Assembly (NCBI RefSeq): GCF_000243135.2
Contig: NC_019903.1
Coordinates: 1,030,001 to 1,094,000, forward strand
From: Desulfitobacterium dichloroeliminans LMG P-21439
Lineage (GTDB): Bacteria; Bacillota; Desulfitobacteriia; Desulfitobacteriales; Desulfitobacteriaceae
Direction of reading: 5' to 3'
DNA: 64,000 nt
Position 1 is the first letter of the stretch, and each line of letters begins with the position of its first letter. A program made the translations under genes and the position numbers. A model generated the notes under the pieces. It was not told where the DNA came from, searched no databases, and saw nothing but the letters and a program-made list of their open reading frames with translations. Positions 1 to 8,766 of the stretch are shown here, in pieces.

Positions 1-159
1 CTATAGGAAAGAATAGATAAACTAAGATTTAGTCATTAAGAATACTATAATACAAGTTCCTTGCAGAGGCTAGTATTATTATTTAATATTTCCAGTGAGA
101 TTGAAGATAATAGAATAAGACAGAAGCTGGAAAAAAGTTAAGGAATAAAGGAGGAAAAT

Positions 160-756
160 ATGATGTCTCACCAACTCCCAGAACTACCCTATGCCTATAA
201 TGCCTTGGAGCCTGTTTATGACGAGGCTACTGTGCGCCTCCATCATGACGCCCATCACAAAACCTACGTGGACGGGCTAAATAATGCAGAGGCCAAGCTT
301 GCGGAAGCACGCGAAAAAGGAGATTTCTCCTTAGTTAAGCATTGGGAACGAGAATTGGCCTTCCATGGTTCCGGTCACCTACTGCACACCTTGTTCTGGA
401 TGAACATGAGTCCTCAAGGTGGAAGAACCCCAAGCGACGCTTTAGCAGCGAGAATCAATCAAGATTTCAACTCTTTTGAGGGTTTTAAGAACCAATTCTC
501 AGCAGCCGCCGTAGCCGTTGAAGGCTCAGGTTGGGCGGTCCTTGTCTGGAATCCAGAATTCCAGAAACTAGAGATATTACAAGCGGAAAAACACCAAAAC
601 CTTACCCAATGGGGCGTAGCGCCACTTTTGACGGTGGATGTCTGGGAGCATGCTTATTATCTTAAATACCAGAATAAGCGAGCAGCTTGGGTAGAAGCTT
701 GGTGGAGTCTTGTCAACTGGACGGATGTTGAAGAACGGTTTGCTAAGGTGAGATAA
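160..756 (+). CDS. sodA: Superoxide dismutase, Mn/Fe family
   Basis: Cytoplasmic dismutation of superoxide to oxygen and peroxide. The 198-residue length is normal for the single-domain Mn/Fe family. Visible metal ligands: His28 in the LHHDAHH helix, the His of LLHTLFW, and the Asp and His of DVWEHAYY. An AAGGAGG site lies at 148-154; ATG 160 or ATG 163 could both serve, and 160 is kept. The gene is monocistronic and closed by a strong terminator. Metal choice (Mn or Fe) cannot be settled by eye. A TATAAT-like -10 is visible at 46-51 without a convincing -35. Together with the catalase and cytochrome bd genes in this window it suggests regular oxygen exposure of an anaerobe. Confidence 0.95.
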   Translation: MMSHQLPELPYAYNALEPVYDEATVRLHHDAHHKTYVDGLNNAEAKLAEAREKGDFSLVKHWERELAFHGSGHLLHTLFWMNMSPQGGRTPSDALAARINQDFNSFEGFKNQFSAAAVAVEGSGWAVLVWNPEFQKLEILQAEKHQNLTQWGVAPLLTVDVWEHAYYLKYQNKRAAWVEAWWSLVNWTDVEERFAKVR

Positions 757-777
757 ATTATCCTGCGTTGACTCGAA

Positions 778-834
778 AAACAGAAAGGATGCCCTTTCAG
801 TTTAAACTGAAGGGGCATCCTTTCTGTTTTTATT
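778..834 (+). terminator. Rho-independent terminator after sodA
   Basis: A long near-perfect inverted repeat (left arm 778-800, right arm 807-829, loop TTTAAA) is followed by a T-rich tract. It separates sodA from the phosphate genes. Confidence 0.9.
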
Positions 835-901
835 ATATTATTAATCGATGCGGTCTTTTTAGGATTGAATGTGAAATCATCCCCGCCTTGGTAATCTTAA
901 C

Positions 902-953
902 TTAACAGTAACTTAACCTTAACTTCATTATAGTTTAACATGACCCAGATAAT
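902..953 (+). promoter_or_regulatory. Pho-type box and promoter ahead of the response regulator
   Basis: TTAACA (902), TTAACC (913), TTCATT (924) and TTAACA (935) recur at exactly 11-bp spacing, which is the pattern bound by PhoP/PhoB-type regulators of the OmpR family. A GATAAT -10-like hexamer follows at 948-953 and there is no good -35, as expected for an activated promoter. It suggests autoregulation of the adjacent regulator under phosphate limitation. Confidence 0.75.
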
Positions 954-1012
954 ATGAGAGTATGAAAACTAAAGAAGTTATGCGCGACTAAGGGATGTTA
1001 GTGGAGGATGTC

Positions 1013-1717
1013 ATGGTGAAAATTTTACTCGTCGAAGATGATAAGATGATTCAAGAGCTTATCACTTTTAATCTTGAGCGGGAGGGGTATATCGTAGAAA
1101 CCGTTGATGAGGGAAAAAGTGCGTTGGAGTTTCTGAAAAAAGAGAAACCCGATCTGATTCTCTTGGACGTTATGCTGCCTGAGTTGGATGGCTTTGAAGT
1201 TTGTAAGGCTATTCGAGGAAATATCGAGACGGCAAACCTACCCATTATTATGCTGAGTGCCCGTGATGAAATTACAGATAAAGTAGTTGGTTTAGAACTG
1301 GGTGCTGATGACTATGTCACCAAACCATTCAGCACACAGGAATTGCTAGCGAGAATCAAAGCGAGGATACGCGAAGGAAAACGAAATTTATATCCCGAAC
1401 CGATTTCACTTGCTTGGGGAGATCTAGAGATTTGGCCGGAAAGTTATTTGGCAACGATTAGAGGAGAATACGTAACACTTACGGGTAAGGAATTTGAGCT
1501 GCTTTATCTTTTTATTAAACGCCCTAATCAAGTATTCAACCGAGAGTACCTCTTGCAGAAGGTTTGGGGATATACTATCAGTGGAGATACGAGAACCGTC
1601 GATGTCCATATTAGTAATCTGAGGAGTAAGCTCAAAGGCGTTGCACCCATTATTGAATCTGTACGGGGTGTAGGGTATCGTTTAGAAGGCAGTCCATCGA
1701 AGACCAAAAACGGCTAA
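1013..1717 (+). CDS. phoP: OmpR/PhoB-family response regulator (phosphate regulon)
   Basis: Two-domain transcription factor: N-terminal receiver with acidic pocket (VEDD, residues 7-10), phosphorylated Asp52 in LILLDVMLPE and the YVTKPF lysine loop, then a C-terminal winged helix ending in VRGVGYRLEG. Start taken at ATG 1013, just after GGAGG 1003-1007; GTG 1016 is equally possible, and an upstream in-frame ATG at 995 would precede the ribosome site. Pho-type boxes in front and phoU-pstSCAB behind point to phosphate control. No histidine kinase gene sits next to it, so its PhoR partner must lie elsewhere. The symbol phoP (Bacillus usage) or phoB is by context. Confidence 0.85.
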   Translation: MVKILLVEDDKMIQELITFNLEREGYIVETVDEGKSALEFLKKEKPDLILLDVMLPELDGFEVCKAIRGNIETANLPIIMLSARDEITDKVVGLELGADDYVTKPFSTQELLARIKARIREGKRNLYPEPISLAWGDLEIWPESYLATIRGEYVTLTGKEFELLYLFIKRPNQVFNREYLLQKVWGYTISGDTRTVDVHISNLRSKLKGVAPIIESVRGVGYRLEGSPSKTKNG

Positions 1718-1819
1718 AACTTTACATTCGATGGTTTAAACATAGTATGGCCTGCACTTCTATACAAGTGCTAGGACTTGTTATCAGGTAACACAACTTA
1801 ATCAAAGGAGGAGCATAAA

Positions 1820-2479
1820 TTGAGTAATCGGAATGTATTTGATAATTCCTTGGAAGAGCTCAATCAAAAAGTATTTAGATTAGGCAAAATAGTAAATTCT
1901 CGGGTGGATGCTTCCATGCAATCTTTGGTTAAACAGGATTTAGAACTCGCCAATCAAGTGGTAACAGGAGATTTAGAAGTCAACGAAATTCAATCACAGA
2001 TAGAAGAAAGTTGTATGCTTTTGATTGCAACCCAGCAACCCATGGCTACGGATTTACGCAAAATAGTTGCTGCTTTTAAGCTATCTATTAATCTGGAGAG
2101 AATTGGCGATTTAGCTGTTGATATAGCAAAACATACGATTCGCACGGGAGAGCAAAAAGCTCTAAAGCCTTTGGTTGATTTGCCGAGAATGGCAGATATT
2201 GTCCAACAGATGGTTGTTTTAGGAATTGAAGCTTATAAGATGGAAGATGCAGAAGCCGCTATAGCCATGGCTAAAATGGATGATGAGGTAGATCATCTCT
2301 ATGCACAAGTCTTCCGTGAGTTGCTTGTGTTCATGATGGAAGACCCTAAAACGATTAGTCAAGCCACGTATCTTATTTTCGTTGGACGTTTTCTGGAAAG
2401 AATGGGAGATTATTGTACCAACATCGCCGAAGAAGTCGTATACGTGGAAACCGGGAAAAGGTCAGATCTTAATCTCTAG
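1820..2479 (+). CDS. phoU: Phosphate transport system regulator PhoU
   Basis: Cytoplasmic helical protein that links Pst transporter activity to the PhoR/PhoB signalling pair and restrains phosphate uptake. The 219 residues form the usual two three-helix repeats, each with the family's metal-binding signature: NLERIGDLAVDIA in the first half and FLERMGDYCTNIA in the second. TTG start at 1820, with AAAGGAGGAG at 1805-1812. It lies 102 bp after the regulator and 5' of pstSCAB; in many genomes phoU closes the pst operon instead. A terminator follows, so pstSCAB is probably a separate unit. Confidence 0.93.
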   Translation: MSNRNVFDNSLEELNQKVFRLGKIVNSRVDASMQSLVKQDLELANQVVTGDLEVNEIQSQIEESCMLLIATQQPMATDLRKIVAAFKLSINLERIGDLAVDIAKHTIRTGEQKALKPLVDLPRMADIVQQMVVLGIEAYKMEDAEAAIAMAKMDDEVDHLYAQVFRELLVFMMEDPKTISQATYLIFVGRFLERMGDYCTNIAEEVVYVETGKRSDLNL

Positions 2480-2530
2480 AAAGTGACTTTTTTTCAAGGA
2501 TTAGATATAGATGGAAAGTATGTTCGATTA

Positions 2531-2572
2531 GGGAGCTAAAACTTTTTTGTAGAAGTATTAGCTCTCTTTCTT
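2531..2572 (+). terminator. Terminator after phoU
   Basis: The stem 2531-2539 / 2558-2566 (GGGAGCTAA with TTAGCTCTC) is followed by a T-rich run. It isolates the regulator-phoU unit from pst. Confidence 0.7.
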
Positions 2573-2664
2573 ATTAATTAAGGGTGTGCGCGTGATAACA
2601 GCCATCCTGTTAAGTTGCAGAAAAACTGCCGCTTATTATAAAGCGACAACGATGTATCTAAAAG

Positions 2665-2738
2665 TTAACTATTGGATTTAAATATTAACCTAATCTTTAC
2701 AATAAGTTAACCTGCAAAAAACAATAGGAGCTTATACT
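2665..2738 (+). promoter_or_regulatory. Pho-type boxes and promoter of pstSCAB
   Basis: TTAACC (2685), TTTACA (2696) and TTAACC (2707) are spaced by 11 bp, with a further TTAACT at 2665. A TATACT -10 lies at 2733-2738, so the last box occupies the -35 position, as in activated Pho promoters. The remaining 260 bp up to the pstS start is an untranslated leader in which I see no clear gene or riboswitch. Confidence 0.7.
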
Positions 2739-2998
2739 TTGCTTATGCAAAGGAGTTGTACAATTTCATGTCATAGACTCATACTTCGTTTGCTGAATGA
2801 GGGAGCAAAAGTTCCAAGGTACGCTCTCAAAGTAAAAAGGGGGTAGTCAGTATCTAGAAGTAGGTAAACGGAAGGTATAAAATTTTCTAGCCAAAGAGAT
2901 TATTGTTAGATTATTTAATGGATAGTCAAACGGTGAGTAGATAATTGATTTTTTAAATCTATAAAAAGTTGTATTTAGATTTTAGGAGGGTTTATTTA

Positions 2999-4003
2999 AT
3001 GTTTAAAAAGAAAGTTCTTGCGGCAATCGTTAGCTTAGGTTTAGTTTTTAGTTTAGCCGGATGCGGACAGACTAGCGCACCAAAAGATCAGACAAATACT
3101 CCACCTGCAGAAGCTCTAGCTGAGAAGCTAAGCGGAAGCGTTATCATCGACGGTTCTGGTACTGTATTCCCCCTCATGGCCAATATAGCTGAAAACTATA
3201 TGACCGAAAAGCAACCAGATGTCAGTGTTCAGGTCGGACGCGCAGGATCCAGTGCTGGATTTAAAAAGTTCATTACTGGCGAAACTGATTTGTCCGATGC
3301 TTCCAGAAAAGTTAAAGATTCTGAAGTAGACGAACTCAAAGCCAAAGGCCTGGAAATGGGCGCCAATGTTATGGAAATCAAACTTGCTTATGACGGACTG
3401 ACCGTTGTAATCAATAAGGACAACACTTGGGCTAAAGAATTGACTAAAGACGAAGTCATTAAGATGTTTACCGCCAAAGCCGTGAAGGCAGATGACAAAG
3501 TTTTTTGGTCTGATATTCGTTCCGATTGGCCGAAAGAAGAGGTCAAGTTCTATGGACCGAATGAAAATCATGGGACCTATGAATTTTTCTATGAAAACAT
3601 CTTAAAGAAAAAAGATATGGTTGCTTCTGTTAACTTACAACAAGAATATTCCACCTTGGTTGACTTGGTTTCTCAAGATAAAAACGCGATTGCTTTCTTT
3701 GGCTATGGATACTACGCTAGCAACACTGATAAATTACAAGCTGTAGCGGTTGACTTCGGTCAAGGCCCTGTTGCTCCTGGCCTGGGAACAATCGGTGAAG
3801 ACCTTGGTTATGCTGGATTTACTAGACTTGTATACACTTATTTGAACCTGAACTATGCAAAAGAAAAACCACAAATACTTGATTATGCTAAATATGTAGT
3901 TTCCCCTGAAGGTGCTGCAAAATTAGCTGCAGAAAACGGATTTGCTCCCCTGCCTGAATCAGTTTATGCAGAGTACACCGCAGTTCTAGAAGCAGTTAAG
4001 TAG
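2999..4003 (+). CDS. pstS: Phosphate ABC transporter substrate-binding lipoprotein PstS
   Basis: Binds phosphate outside the membrane and delivers it to PstCA. A signal peptide ends in the lipobox LAGC, with Cys22 the likely lipidated residue. Ligand-loop motifs are seen in DGSGTVFPL and GSSAGFKKF. The start is ATG 2999, placed 9 nt after AGGAGG (2984-2989); a longer frame from TTG 2969 lacks a ribosome site and would put charged residues before the signal peptide. The length of 334 is normal. It is the first gene of pstSCAB, under Pho-type boxes. Confidence 0.94.
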   Translation: MFKKKVLAAIVSLGLVFSLAGCGQTSAPKDQTNTPPAEALAEKLSGSVIIDGSGTVFPLMANIAENYMTEKQPDVSVQVGRAGSSAGFKKFITGETDLSDASRKVKDSEVDELKAKGLEMGANVMEIKLAYDGLTVVINKDNTWAKELTKDEVIKMFTAKAVKADDKVFWSDIRSDWPKEEVKFYGPNENHGTYEFFYENILKKKDMVASVNLQQEYSTLVDLVSQDKNAIAFFGYGYYASNTDKLQAVAVDFGQGPVAPGLGTIGEDLGYAGFTRLVYTYLNLNYAKEKPQILDYAKYVVSPEGAAKLAAENGFAPLPESVYAEYTAVLEAVK

Positions 4004-4017
4004 AAAATTTAGACATT

Positions 4018-4062
4018 TAAACTATAGGGCGGGAGTTCAATGGATTCCCATCCTATAGTTTA
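4018..4062 (+). other. Intercistronic stem-loop between pstS and pstC
   Basis: The arms 4018-4034 and 4046-4062 pair over 15 or more bases (outer part TAAACTATAGG) with no T-tract behind. Such hairpins protect the 3' end of an upstream message or partly reduce read-through, giving more binding protein than permease. That role is inferred from position. Confidence 0.6.
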
Positions 4063-4096
4063 GGGTTCGGCAGAAGAATGTCGCAGAGGTGAAAAT

Positions 4097-5020
4097 ATGG
4101 ATGATAAAACAAAGGTAAGAGATATAATCCGGACGAATATTTCAACAAAAAGACAGACTTCTGACAAGGTGATGCCAAGCTTCTTTTTGCTAATGGCATC
4201 GGTATCTGTTATAACCACCCTTGGTATTATTGCAGTCTTGGTCGTGGATGCTTCGAAATTCTTTAGTGCAGTCCCCTTGACGGAAGTATTTAGCACAAAA
4301 CTAGCGCCACTAAGTGCAAATCCTTCATATGGCATTTTGCCTTTGATAACTGGAACCTTAATGACGACCATCATTGCCATGATTGTTGCTGTGCCGATAG
4401 GGCTTGGAGCGGCGATTTATTTAAGCCAATTTGCCTCTAGTAAGTTGCGCAGAATTTTAAAACCAATGATGGAGATTTTAGCGGGTATCCCAACCATAGT
4501 CTATGGTTTTTTTGCTTATTCTTTTGTTACTCCCTTGCTCATGAATGTGATTCCATCTCTCCAAGCTAAAAATGCCTTGAGTCCAGGAATTGTGATGGGG
4601 ATCATGATAATTCCCATGATTGCTTCCTTATCCGAGGATGCCATGAACTCGGTGCCGGAAATCATGAGGGAAGGTGCCCTCGGTTTGGGAGCGACAAAGT
4701 TGGAAACGACTTTCAATGTAGTTGTACCTGCGGCTATTTCAGGCATCATGGCTTCCATTGTCTTGGGGGTATCGAGAGCTATCGGCGAGACAATGATTGT
4801 GACCATTGCAAGCGGAAGCTCGAAGAATTTTACTTTTGATATTACCCAATCCATGCAGACCATGACCGCCTACATTGTAGAATTTACAAGCGGAGACGCA
4901 GGGGGCGGAACATTAGGGTACTACAGTCTCTATGCTGTAGGATTAGTGCTCTTTATCTTTACTTTGCTGATAAACCTCCTTGCCCAGTATATATCCCGTA
5001 AGTACAGAGAGGTGTATTGA
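4097..5020 (+). CDS. pstC: Phosphate ABC transporter permease PstC
   Basis: Inner-membrane channel subunit that pairs with PstA. The 307 residues contain about six hydrophobic helices and the permease coupling loop (region of DAMNSVPEIMREGALGLGAT), the EAA motif that contacts PstB. ATG 4097 follows GAGGTG. The stop overlaps the pstA start (TGATG), which indicates translational coupling. Confidence 0.93.
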   Translation: MDDKTKVRDIIRTNISTKRQTSDKVMPSFFLLMASVSVITTLGIIAVLVVDASKFFSAVPLTEVFSTKLAPLSANPSYGILPLITGTLMTTIIAMIVAVPIGLGAAIYLSQFASSKLRRILKPMMEILAGIPTIVYGFFAYSFVTPLLMNVIPSLQAKNALSPGIVMGIMIIPMIASLSEDAMNSVPEIMREGALGLGATKLETTFNVVVPAAISGIMASIVLGVSRAIGETMIVTIASGSSKNFTFDITQSMQTMTAYIVEFTSGDAGGGTLGYYSLYAVGLVLFIFTLLINLLAQYISRKYREVY

Positions 5021-5913
5021 TGATGAGTCAAGAAATACCGAGGGTAAAAATCGATAGTAAACTAATTGAGAAAAGAATAATGTTAAATAACATTTTCAAG
5101 TATATTTTCTCCTTTTCAACGGTATTTTCCATTTTGGTGTTGGGAGTTCTCTTATACGAAGTTGGAGCGGATAGTGTGGGCTGGCTTGACTTACAATTCC
5201 TTACGAGCAATCTTTCGATATTTCCTCACAAAGCTGGAATTTATGGAGCTATCATTGGCACTATCATGATGATGTTTATTGTTATCCCTGTAACGACGAT
5301 ATTAGGAGTCTCCACAGCCATATATCTGGAGGAATACGCTAAAAAGGGCAGGCTTCAGTATTTTATCAATGTTAACATTTCTAATCTTGCCAGTGTACCT
5401 TCTGTTATCTTTGGACTCCTCGGCTTAACCTTGTTTGGAAGACTCATGAATCTGGGTTCGAGTATTTTAGCTGGGGGACTTACCATGTCACTCTTAGTGT
5501 TGCCAATCGTAGTTGTTGCAGCTCAAGAAGCCATTCGAGCTGTTCCTGGTTTTTTAAGAGAAGCCTCTTATGCTATGGGTGCCGATAAATGGACCACCAT
5601 ACGCAAGGTTGTACTCCCCGTATCCTTGCCGGGGATTTTGACCGGTACGATTCTGGCAATGTCCAGAGCCATCGGCGAAACGGCTCCTTTGGTTGTCTTA
5701 GGAATCCCGACACTGATCATGAAGATTCCCTCTTCGGTAATGGATGATTTTACTATACTGCCGATTCAAATATATTACTGGACTCTGGATGCCGTGCTAA
5801 AACCAGAATATGCTAACCTAGCAGCGGCCACAGTCGTCGTTTTGCTTATAATACTGTTTCTCATGAACTCAGTCGCGATATTAATTCGAAACAAATTCCA
5901 ACAAAGATTCTAA
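5020..5913 (+). CDS. pstA: Phosphate ABC transporter permease PstA
   Basis: Second channel subunit. It has about six membrane helices and an EAA-type loop (AIRAVPGFLREASYAMGAD) near residues 170-190. Start chosen at ATG 5020, overlapping the pstC stop by one base after an AGAGAGGTG ribosome site; TTG 5017 and ATG 5023 are alternatives. It differs from PstC by its longer cytoplasmic N-terminus. Third gene of the operon. Confidence 0.93.
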   Translation: MMSQEIPRVKIDSKLIEKRIMLNNIFKYIFSFSTVFSILVLGVLLYEVGADSVGWLDLQFLTSNLSIFPHKAGIYGAIIGTIMMMFIVIPVTTILGVSTAIYLEEYAKKGRLQYFINVNISNLASVPSVIFGLLGLTLFGRLMNLGSSILAGGLTMSLLVLPIVVVAAQEAIRAVPGFLREASYAMGADKWTTIRKVVLPVSLPGILTGTILAMSRAIGETAPLVVLGIPTLIMKIPSSVMDDFTILPIQIYYWTLDAVLKPEYANLAAATVVVLLIILFLMNSVAILIRNKFQQRF

Positions 5914-5927
5914 CAGGAGGAATTTAA

Positions 5928-6707
5928 TTGACGAATACAATAAGTAAGGAAGAACATGTTGTTTTTGATGTTAAAGGACTTAACTTGTGGTATGGCGAGA
6001 ATCAAGCACTTAAAAATATTAATTTGAGAATTGAAGATAATAAGGTGACCGCAATCATCGGGCCTTCTGGTTGTGGTAAATCGACGTTTATTAAAACTCT
6101 GAACAGAATGATTGAGAATGTCCCAAGTGTTAAAACGACGGGTGCAATCATCTACCAAGGACAAAATATTTTTGACAAATCAATGCGAGTAGAAGAGCTT
6201 CGGACCAAGGTAGGCATGGTTTTTCAAAAACCGAATCCGTTTCCGAAGTCAGTTTTTGCCAATGTTGTCTATGGTCCGAGAATCCATGGTATCAAAGATA
6301 AGAAAGTACTCATGGAAATCGCCGAGAAGAGTTTAAGAGATGCAGCTCTGTGGGATGAAGTGAAGGATCGCTTAAATGATAATGCCTACGGTCTGTCTGG
6401 CGGTCAGCAACAGCGCTTGTGTATCGCTCGATGTTTAGCCGTGCAACCTGATGTCATATTGATGGATGAACCCACTTCGGCACTCGATCCTATTGCTACC
6501 TATAAGATTGAAGAACTTATGGAAAGTTTAAAGAGAGACTACACCATAGCCATCGTAACGCACTCGATGCAACAAGCGGCTAGGATATCTGACGAAACAG
6601 CTTTCTTCCTCATGGGCGATCTTATCGAATTTGATAAGACGACGGAGATTTTCTCTAACCCTAAAGATAAGCGAACCGAGGATTATATAACGGGAAGAAT
6701 TGGCTAA
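5928..6707 (+). CDS. pstB: Phosphate ABC transporter ATP-binding protein PstB
   Basis: ATPase that powers PstCA. Motifs in order: Walker [11 protein letters not shown]-loop [11 protein letters not shown] (typical of PstB), signature LSGGQQQR, Walker B VILMDEP and the switch His in IVTHSMQQA. The 259-residue length is normal. TTG start at 5928 with AGGAGG at 5915-5920. It is the last gene of the operon, followed by a terminator. Confidence 0.96.
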   Translation: MTNTISKEEHVVFDVKGLNLWYGENQALKNINLRIEDNKVTAIIGPSGCGKSTFIKTLNRMIENVPSVKTTGAIIYQGQNIFDKSMRVEELRTKVGMVFQKPNPFPKSVFANVVYGPRIHGIKDKKVLMEIAEKSLRDAALWDEVKDRLNDNAYGLSGGQQQRLCIARCLAVQPDVILMDEPTSALDPIATYKIEELMESLKRDYTIAIVTHSMQQAARISDETAFFLMGDLIEFDKTTEIFSNPKDKRTEDYITGRIG

Positions 6708-6718
6708 TGGCCCATTGC

Positions 6719-6760
6719 TTTAACCCATGAAATGTAGATTTTCATGGGTTAAAATTTTAG
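6719..6760 (+). terminator. Terminator after pstB
   Basis: The stem TTTAACCCATGAAA (6719-6732) pairs with 6739-6753 across a 6-base loop and runs into AAAATTTTAG. It ends the pst operon. Confidence 0.75.
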
Positions 6761-6809
6761 TTAAAATCGTATTTGAACTTTAACTATACTTAAAATAACA
6801 AAATGGTGT

Positions 6810-6857
6810 TTGAACTCGGATGGAAAATAGCTTATAATTTATTTATAATAATTTCAT
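6810..6857 (+). promoter_or_regulatory. Promoter of the catalase gene with a Per-like box
   Basis: TTGAAC (6810-6815), a 17-bp spacer and TATAAT (6833-6838) form a near-consensus vegetative promoter. At the expected transcription start lies TTATAATAATTTCAT (6843-6857), which fits 11 of 14 fixed positions of the PerR box TTATAATNATTATAA. Peroxide control by a PerR-type repressor is a reasonable inference; AT-richness makes chance similarity possible. Confidence 0.5.
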
Positions 6858-6904
6858 TTTTTCAAATAACTTAATTTACGAAAAAATTAGCAAGGAGGTA
6901 TAGT

Positions 6905-8365
6905 ATGAGCGAAGATCAAAACAAAAAACTTACGACTGTTGCTGGAGCCCCAGTGTCCGACAATCAGAACGCTTTAACCGCCGGCCCAAGAGGTCCCATG
7001 CTTTTGCAGGATGTTTGGTTTCTAGAAAAACTTGCATATTTTGATCGGGAAGTCATTCCGGAAAGACGGATGCATGCCAAAGGTTCAGGTGCATTTGGAA
7101 CCTTTACAGTAACTCATGATATTACTAAATACTCTAAAGCTAAAATCTTCTCGGAAATTGGTAAGCAAACAGATATGTTTGTGCGTTTCTCTACCGTAGC
7201 AGGTGAAAGAGGGGCTGCAGACGCTGAACGTGATATACGTGGTTTTGCTATGAAATTTTATACTGAGGAGGGTAACTGGGATCTAGTGGGTAATAACACC
7301 CCAGTGTTTTTCTTCCGTGATCCTCTCAAGTTCCCAGACCTAAATCATGCCATCAAGCGGGACCCCCGTACCAATATGCGGAGTGCTAATTCCAACTGGG
7401 ATTTCTGGACATCTCTTCCGGAAGCCCTCCACCAAGTAACGATTACCATGAGTGATCGAGGCCTTTCTAGTTCTTATCGGCATATGCATGGTTTTGGCAG
7501 TCATACATACAGCATGATCAATGCTGATAATGAGCGAGTCTGGGTAAAGTTCCATTTGGTTTGCCAGCAGGGCATTAAGAACTATACAGATGCAGAAGCC
7601 GAAGCGATTGTTGCGAAAGATCGAGAAAGCCATCAACGTGATCTTTATGAAAGCATCGAGCGCGGAGATTTTCCAAAATGGAAAATGTTCATTCAGGTGA
7701 TGACAGATGAGCAAGCTGTTAAGATGCCCTATAATCCCTTTGACCTTACAAAAGTATGGTATCATGGGGAATACCCCTTGATTGAAGTGGGTTATTTTGA
7801 ACTCAATCGCAATCCAGAGAATTATTTTGCAGATGTTGAACAAGCCGCCTTTAATCCGGCTAATATCGTTCCAGGCATCGGGTTTTCGCCGGATAAAATG
7901 CTTCAAGGTCGTTTGTTTTCTTATGGGGATGCGCAAAGATATCGCCTAGGTGTAAATCATCATCAGATTCCTGTCAATCAGCCTAGATGCCCAGTGACGA
8001 GCTTCCATAGGGACGGTCAAATGCGTGTTGATGGGAATGCCGGCAGCAAGATTTCTTATGAACCGAATAGCTATGGTGTCTGGGGGGAACAACCGGAATA
8101 TAAGGAACCACCACAGGCCTTAAATGGTGCCGCAGATCGTTGGAATTTTAGAGAAGATGACGATGATTACTATACACAACCGGGTAAGCTTTTCCGCCTG
8201 ATGAGCCCCGAACAGCAAAAGGCACTCTTTTCCAATACTGCTGGGGCGATGGGAGATGCTTCTAAAGAAGTTAAGCTGCGTCATATTGGCAATTGCCTAA
8301 AAGCTGATCCTGCCTATGGCAAAGGTGTCGCCGAAGCCCTCGGTATTTCCTTAGAAGATCTATAA
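6905..8365 (+). CDS. katA: Monofunctional haem catalase
   Basis: Cytoplasmic breakdown of hydrogen peroxide. The catalytic His is in [12 protein letters not shown], the Asn in [10 protein letters not shown], and the haem-ligand Tyr in the [12 protein letters not shown] motif. At 486 residues it is a small-subunit catalase with no C-terminal flavodoxin-like domain. ATG 6905 with AAGGAGG at 6892-6898. It is monocistronic, with its own promoter and a terminator shared with the convergent gene behind it. Confidence 0.96.
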   Translation: MSEDQNKKLTTVAGAPVSDNQNALTAGPRGPMLLQDVWFLEKLAYFDREVIPERRMHAKGSGAFGTFTVTHDITKYSKAKIFSEIGKQTDMFVRFSTVAGERGAADAERDIRGFAMKFYTEEGNWDLVGNNTPVFFFRDPLKFPDLNHAIKRDPRTNMRSANSNWDFWTSLPEALHQVTITMSDRGLSSSYRHMHGFGSHTYSMINADNERVWVKFHLVCQQGIKNYTDAEAEAIVAKDRESHQRDLYESIERGDFPKWKMFIQVMTDEQAVKMPYNPFDLTKVWYHGEYPLIEVGYFELNRNPENYFADVEQAAFNPANIVPGIGFSPDKMLQGRLFSYGDAQRYRLGVNHHQIPVNQPRCPVTSFHRDGQMRVDGNAGSKISYEPNSYGVWGEQPEYKEPPQALNGAADRWNFREDDDDYYTQPGKLFRLMSPEQQKALFSNTAGAMGDASKEVKLRHIGNCLKADPAYGKGVAEALGISLEDL

Positions 8366-8374
8366 TTAGAATTG

Positions 8375-8420
8375 AAAAGACCTTGTTGGAAAGTGAATAG
8401 CTTTCCAACAAGGTCTTTTT
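8375..8420. terminator. Bidirectional terminator
   Basis: A perfect 19-bp stem (8375-8393 with 8401-8419, loop TGAATAG) is flanked by A and T runs, so it can stop both katA and the convergent minus-strand gene. Confidence 0.9.
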
Positions 8421-8433
8421 TAACGCTGCTGTT

Positions 8434-8700
8434 TCAATCCCTTTCATGGATGGTCACCTTAGTTATGTCACCAGGTTGTTTGCCAATCTTTGCCCGAATA
8501 TCTTTGCGAATCCCGATGATATGGCAAGGGGTTCCCATTTTGACTAGACTTCCTCTATACACTTCGTCGTCGAAAGTCGCAGTAACAGCCACGCGGCCTT
8601 TTCCGAACTCCGCCTTCACATCGAAGGGAATTTCTACATAGGCCCCGTCGATATCCGGTACTTTTTTGATCTCGGCTTCAAATTCATAGATCTTACGCAT
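8434..8700 (-). CDS. DUF1905 family protein
   Basis: An 88-residue small beta-rich protein of the DUF1905 family (features such as [20 protein letters not shown] and GDITKVTI). The family's function is not established; it is often found alone or fused to YdeI-type domains. A GGGAGG ribosome site is directly upstream on the minus strand. It probably forms its own unit; the UvrC-like gene upstream (on the same strand) ends 66 bp away. Confidence 0.8.
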   Translation of the reverse strand: MRKIYEFEAEIKKVPDIDGAYVEIPFDVKAEFGKGRVAVTATFDDEVYRGSLVKMGTPCHIIGIRKDIRAKIGKQPGDITKVTIHERD

Positions 8701-8766
8701 AAAGTTACCTCCCTGATTGCTAATTTAATATATCGGTCAAATTGCTATAAGGTTGCTGAAAAATAC

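Noticed and set aside
1754-1771. GCACTT/AAGTGC hairpin between regulator and phoU as a terminator
   Set aside because: Six-base stem and no T-tract; too weak to call.
3128-3571. Long open frame antisense to pstS
   Set aside because: Shadow of the strongly coding plus strand; no ribosome site and no recognisable product.
7340-7936. 198-codon frame antisense to catalase
   Set aside because: Shadow frame; the plus-strand catalase is complete and convincing.
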